Shown here piece after piece: positions 6,082 to 7,051 of a stretch of DNA of 7,051 nt. Source of the DNA: an uncultured Bacilli bacterium (GTDB lineage: Bacteria; Bacillota_I; Bacilli_A; RF39; UBA660); assembly GCA_934130265.1 (NCBI GenBank), contig CAKOYC010000061.1, positions 1 to 7,051 on the forward strand, given 5' to 3'. The notes beneath the pieces are model-generated. The model was given only the letters and a program-made list of their open reading frames with translations. It had not been told where the DNA came from and did no database searches. Position 1 is the first letter of the stretch, and each line of letters starts with the position of its first letter. The position numbers and the translations under genes were made by a program.

Positions 6082-7051
6082 ATGAAGAATTTAACTATCT
6101 TACCGGCTGATCAATATATCGTTATTAATAAAACAGTTCTTCATAGTGAAGACCGTAAACTTTTAACAATGCTTTATCAACCAATTATTGGTTATACTGC
6201 TGTTAGTTTATACTTTGCCTTAGTAGATGATCTTGATTCTCTAAACCAAATGAGTGAGGACTTAAATCATCATCATTTGATGGCTACTATGCAATTAAAA
6301 CTTGAAGATATAATGATTGCAAGAGAAAAACTAGAAGCTGTTGGTCTTATTAAGACTTATATTAAAAAAGGAAATGTTAATCATTATGTTTATCTTTTAT
6401 TTTCTCCTATTTCTGCTAGTGAGTTTTTTCATCACCCCATACTAAATATTGTCCTATATAATAACATAGGTAAAAAAGAATATGCTAAAAGACAGGAAAT
6501 ATTTCAAGTTCCAAAGATTAGTTTAAAAGACTATGAAGATGTTAGTTCTTCTTTTGATGAAGTGTTTGAAAGTAGTAATTTAAAACCATTTGAAGTGTTA
6601 GACATTATCGAAGAGAGGAAAGAAGCTAAGATTATATCTAAAAGAGTTATTGATTTCAATCTATTAATAAGTTCTATTCCAGGATCGATTATATCTAGTA
6701 GATGTTTTACAGAAGATGTAAAAGAGTTAATTAACTCGCTAGCCTTAGTTTATAATTTTGATACTACTAATATGGCAGGACTGGTACAGTCATCTATTAA
6801 TGAAAAAGGACTGGTTGATAGAACATTACTTAGAAAGAGTTGTAGAAACTATTATCAGTTTGATCATGCTGGTAGTCTTCCAACATTAATCTATCAAAGA
6901 CAGCCTGAGTTTTTAAAGAAACCAGAAGGAGATAATTCTAAATGGGCTAAGATGGCTTATACCTTTGAAAATACTTCTCCTTATGACTACTTAAAGAGTA
7001 AACAAAAAGGTGCAGAACCTACTAAACGTGATTTAAAACTTATTGAAGACT
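6082..7051 (+). CDS. dnaB: Replication initiation and membrane attachment protein DnaB (DnaB/DnaD family), 3'-truncated
   Basis: The frame is open from ATG 6082 to the end of the window, 323 codons; the stop lies outside. The N-terminal part reads LLTMLYQPIIGYTAVSLYFA (about 27-46), then QLKLEDIMIAREKLEAVGLI and a Y.YLLFSPISASEFFHHPIL segment. These are the winged-helix domain hallmarks of B. subtilis-type DnaB, the primosome protein that helps load the replicative helicase at oriC and is membrane associated. It is not the helicase that carries the same name in E. coli. The last visible part, SPYDYLKSKQKGAEPTKRDL, matches the family's C-terminal DnaD-like region (NPYEFLKSK.KG pattern). B. subtilis DnaB is 472 aa, so roughly 150 residues are probably missing. 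In Bacilli the next gene is commonly dnaI, the helicase loader, which would lie just beyond the window. Family call is confident from remembered sequence pattern. Confidence 0.92.
   Translation, partial: MKNLTILPADQYIVINKTVLHSEDRKLLTMLYQPIIGYTAVSLYFALVDDLDSLNQMSEDLNHHHLMATMQLKLEDIMIAREKLEAVGLIKTYIKKGNVNHYVYLLFSPISASEFFHHPILNIVLYNNIGKKEYAKRQEIFQVPKISLKDYEDVSSSFDEVFESSNLKPFEVLDIIEERKEAKIISKRVIDFNLLISSIPGSIISSRCFTEDVKELINSLALVYNFDTTNMAGLVQSSINEKGLVDRTLLRKSCRNYYQFDHAGSLPTLIYQRQPEFLKKPEGDNSKWAKMAYTFENTSPYDYLKSKQKGAEPTKRDLKLIED

Noticed and set aside
1..7051. CRISPR arrays, tRNA/rRNA genes, insertion sequences, TGA-to-Trp recoding
   Set aside because: No regularly spaced repeats, no tRNA T-arm or cloverleaf signature, no transposase or IS-like ends, and no in-frame TGA in any real gene; Trp is always TGG.

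Overview
The window is AT-rich with compact, SD-led genes and looks like a low-GC Bacillota (Firmicutes) chromosome. The best anchor is the partial gene at the right end, a DnaB/DnaD-type replication initiation and membrane attachment protein, a family typical of Bacilli. The surface protein at the left end belongs to a family I associate with gut-dwelling, uncultured Bacilli related to the Mollicutes (RF39-like). That placement is inference. All visible Trp codons are TGG and no in-frame TGA occurs, so nothing here shows a recoded genetic code.

Layout. Positions 1-1179 (+) hold the 3' part of a large secreted or surface-type protein with a repetitive family signature (YYYRGAV..NYV.FAGF.WRIIR at one end, YPVGL.TADEV, W.LSPS and GVRPVINLK at the other). 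Positions 1180-1367 are a gap between convergent genes. The gap holds a candidate sigma70-type promoter followed by a structured element ending in a T-run, which I call a candidate small RNA, plus weak terminators facing the other way. Positions 4745 down to 1368 (-) form a three-gene operon: a SpoVB/YtgP-like lipid-linked oligosaccharide flippase, an OmpR-type response regulator starting with TTG, and a sensor histidine kinase whose start overlaps the regulator's end by 14 bp. Positions 4746-4855 are a 110-bp divergent promoter region. Positions 4856-6022 (+) hold a single-pass membrane protein with a long charged cytoplasmic tail, repeated short DEL/DEM motifs and a SPIFG motif, function unknown. 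A terminator follows, with a candidate promoter overlapping it, and then the truncated dnaB-like gene (6082 to the window end).

How they may work together. The kinase and regulator form one signalling pair. Their co-transcription with a MurJ/SpoVB-class flippase suggests, but does not prove, an envelope-related signal or output. The membrane-anchored charged protein sits next to a replication-initiation and membrane-attachment gene, but a terminator separates them, so a shared job is only a guess. The parts least explained by known families are the structured element at about 1244-1347 and the codon-usage break in the last ~190 bp of the surface-protein gene.
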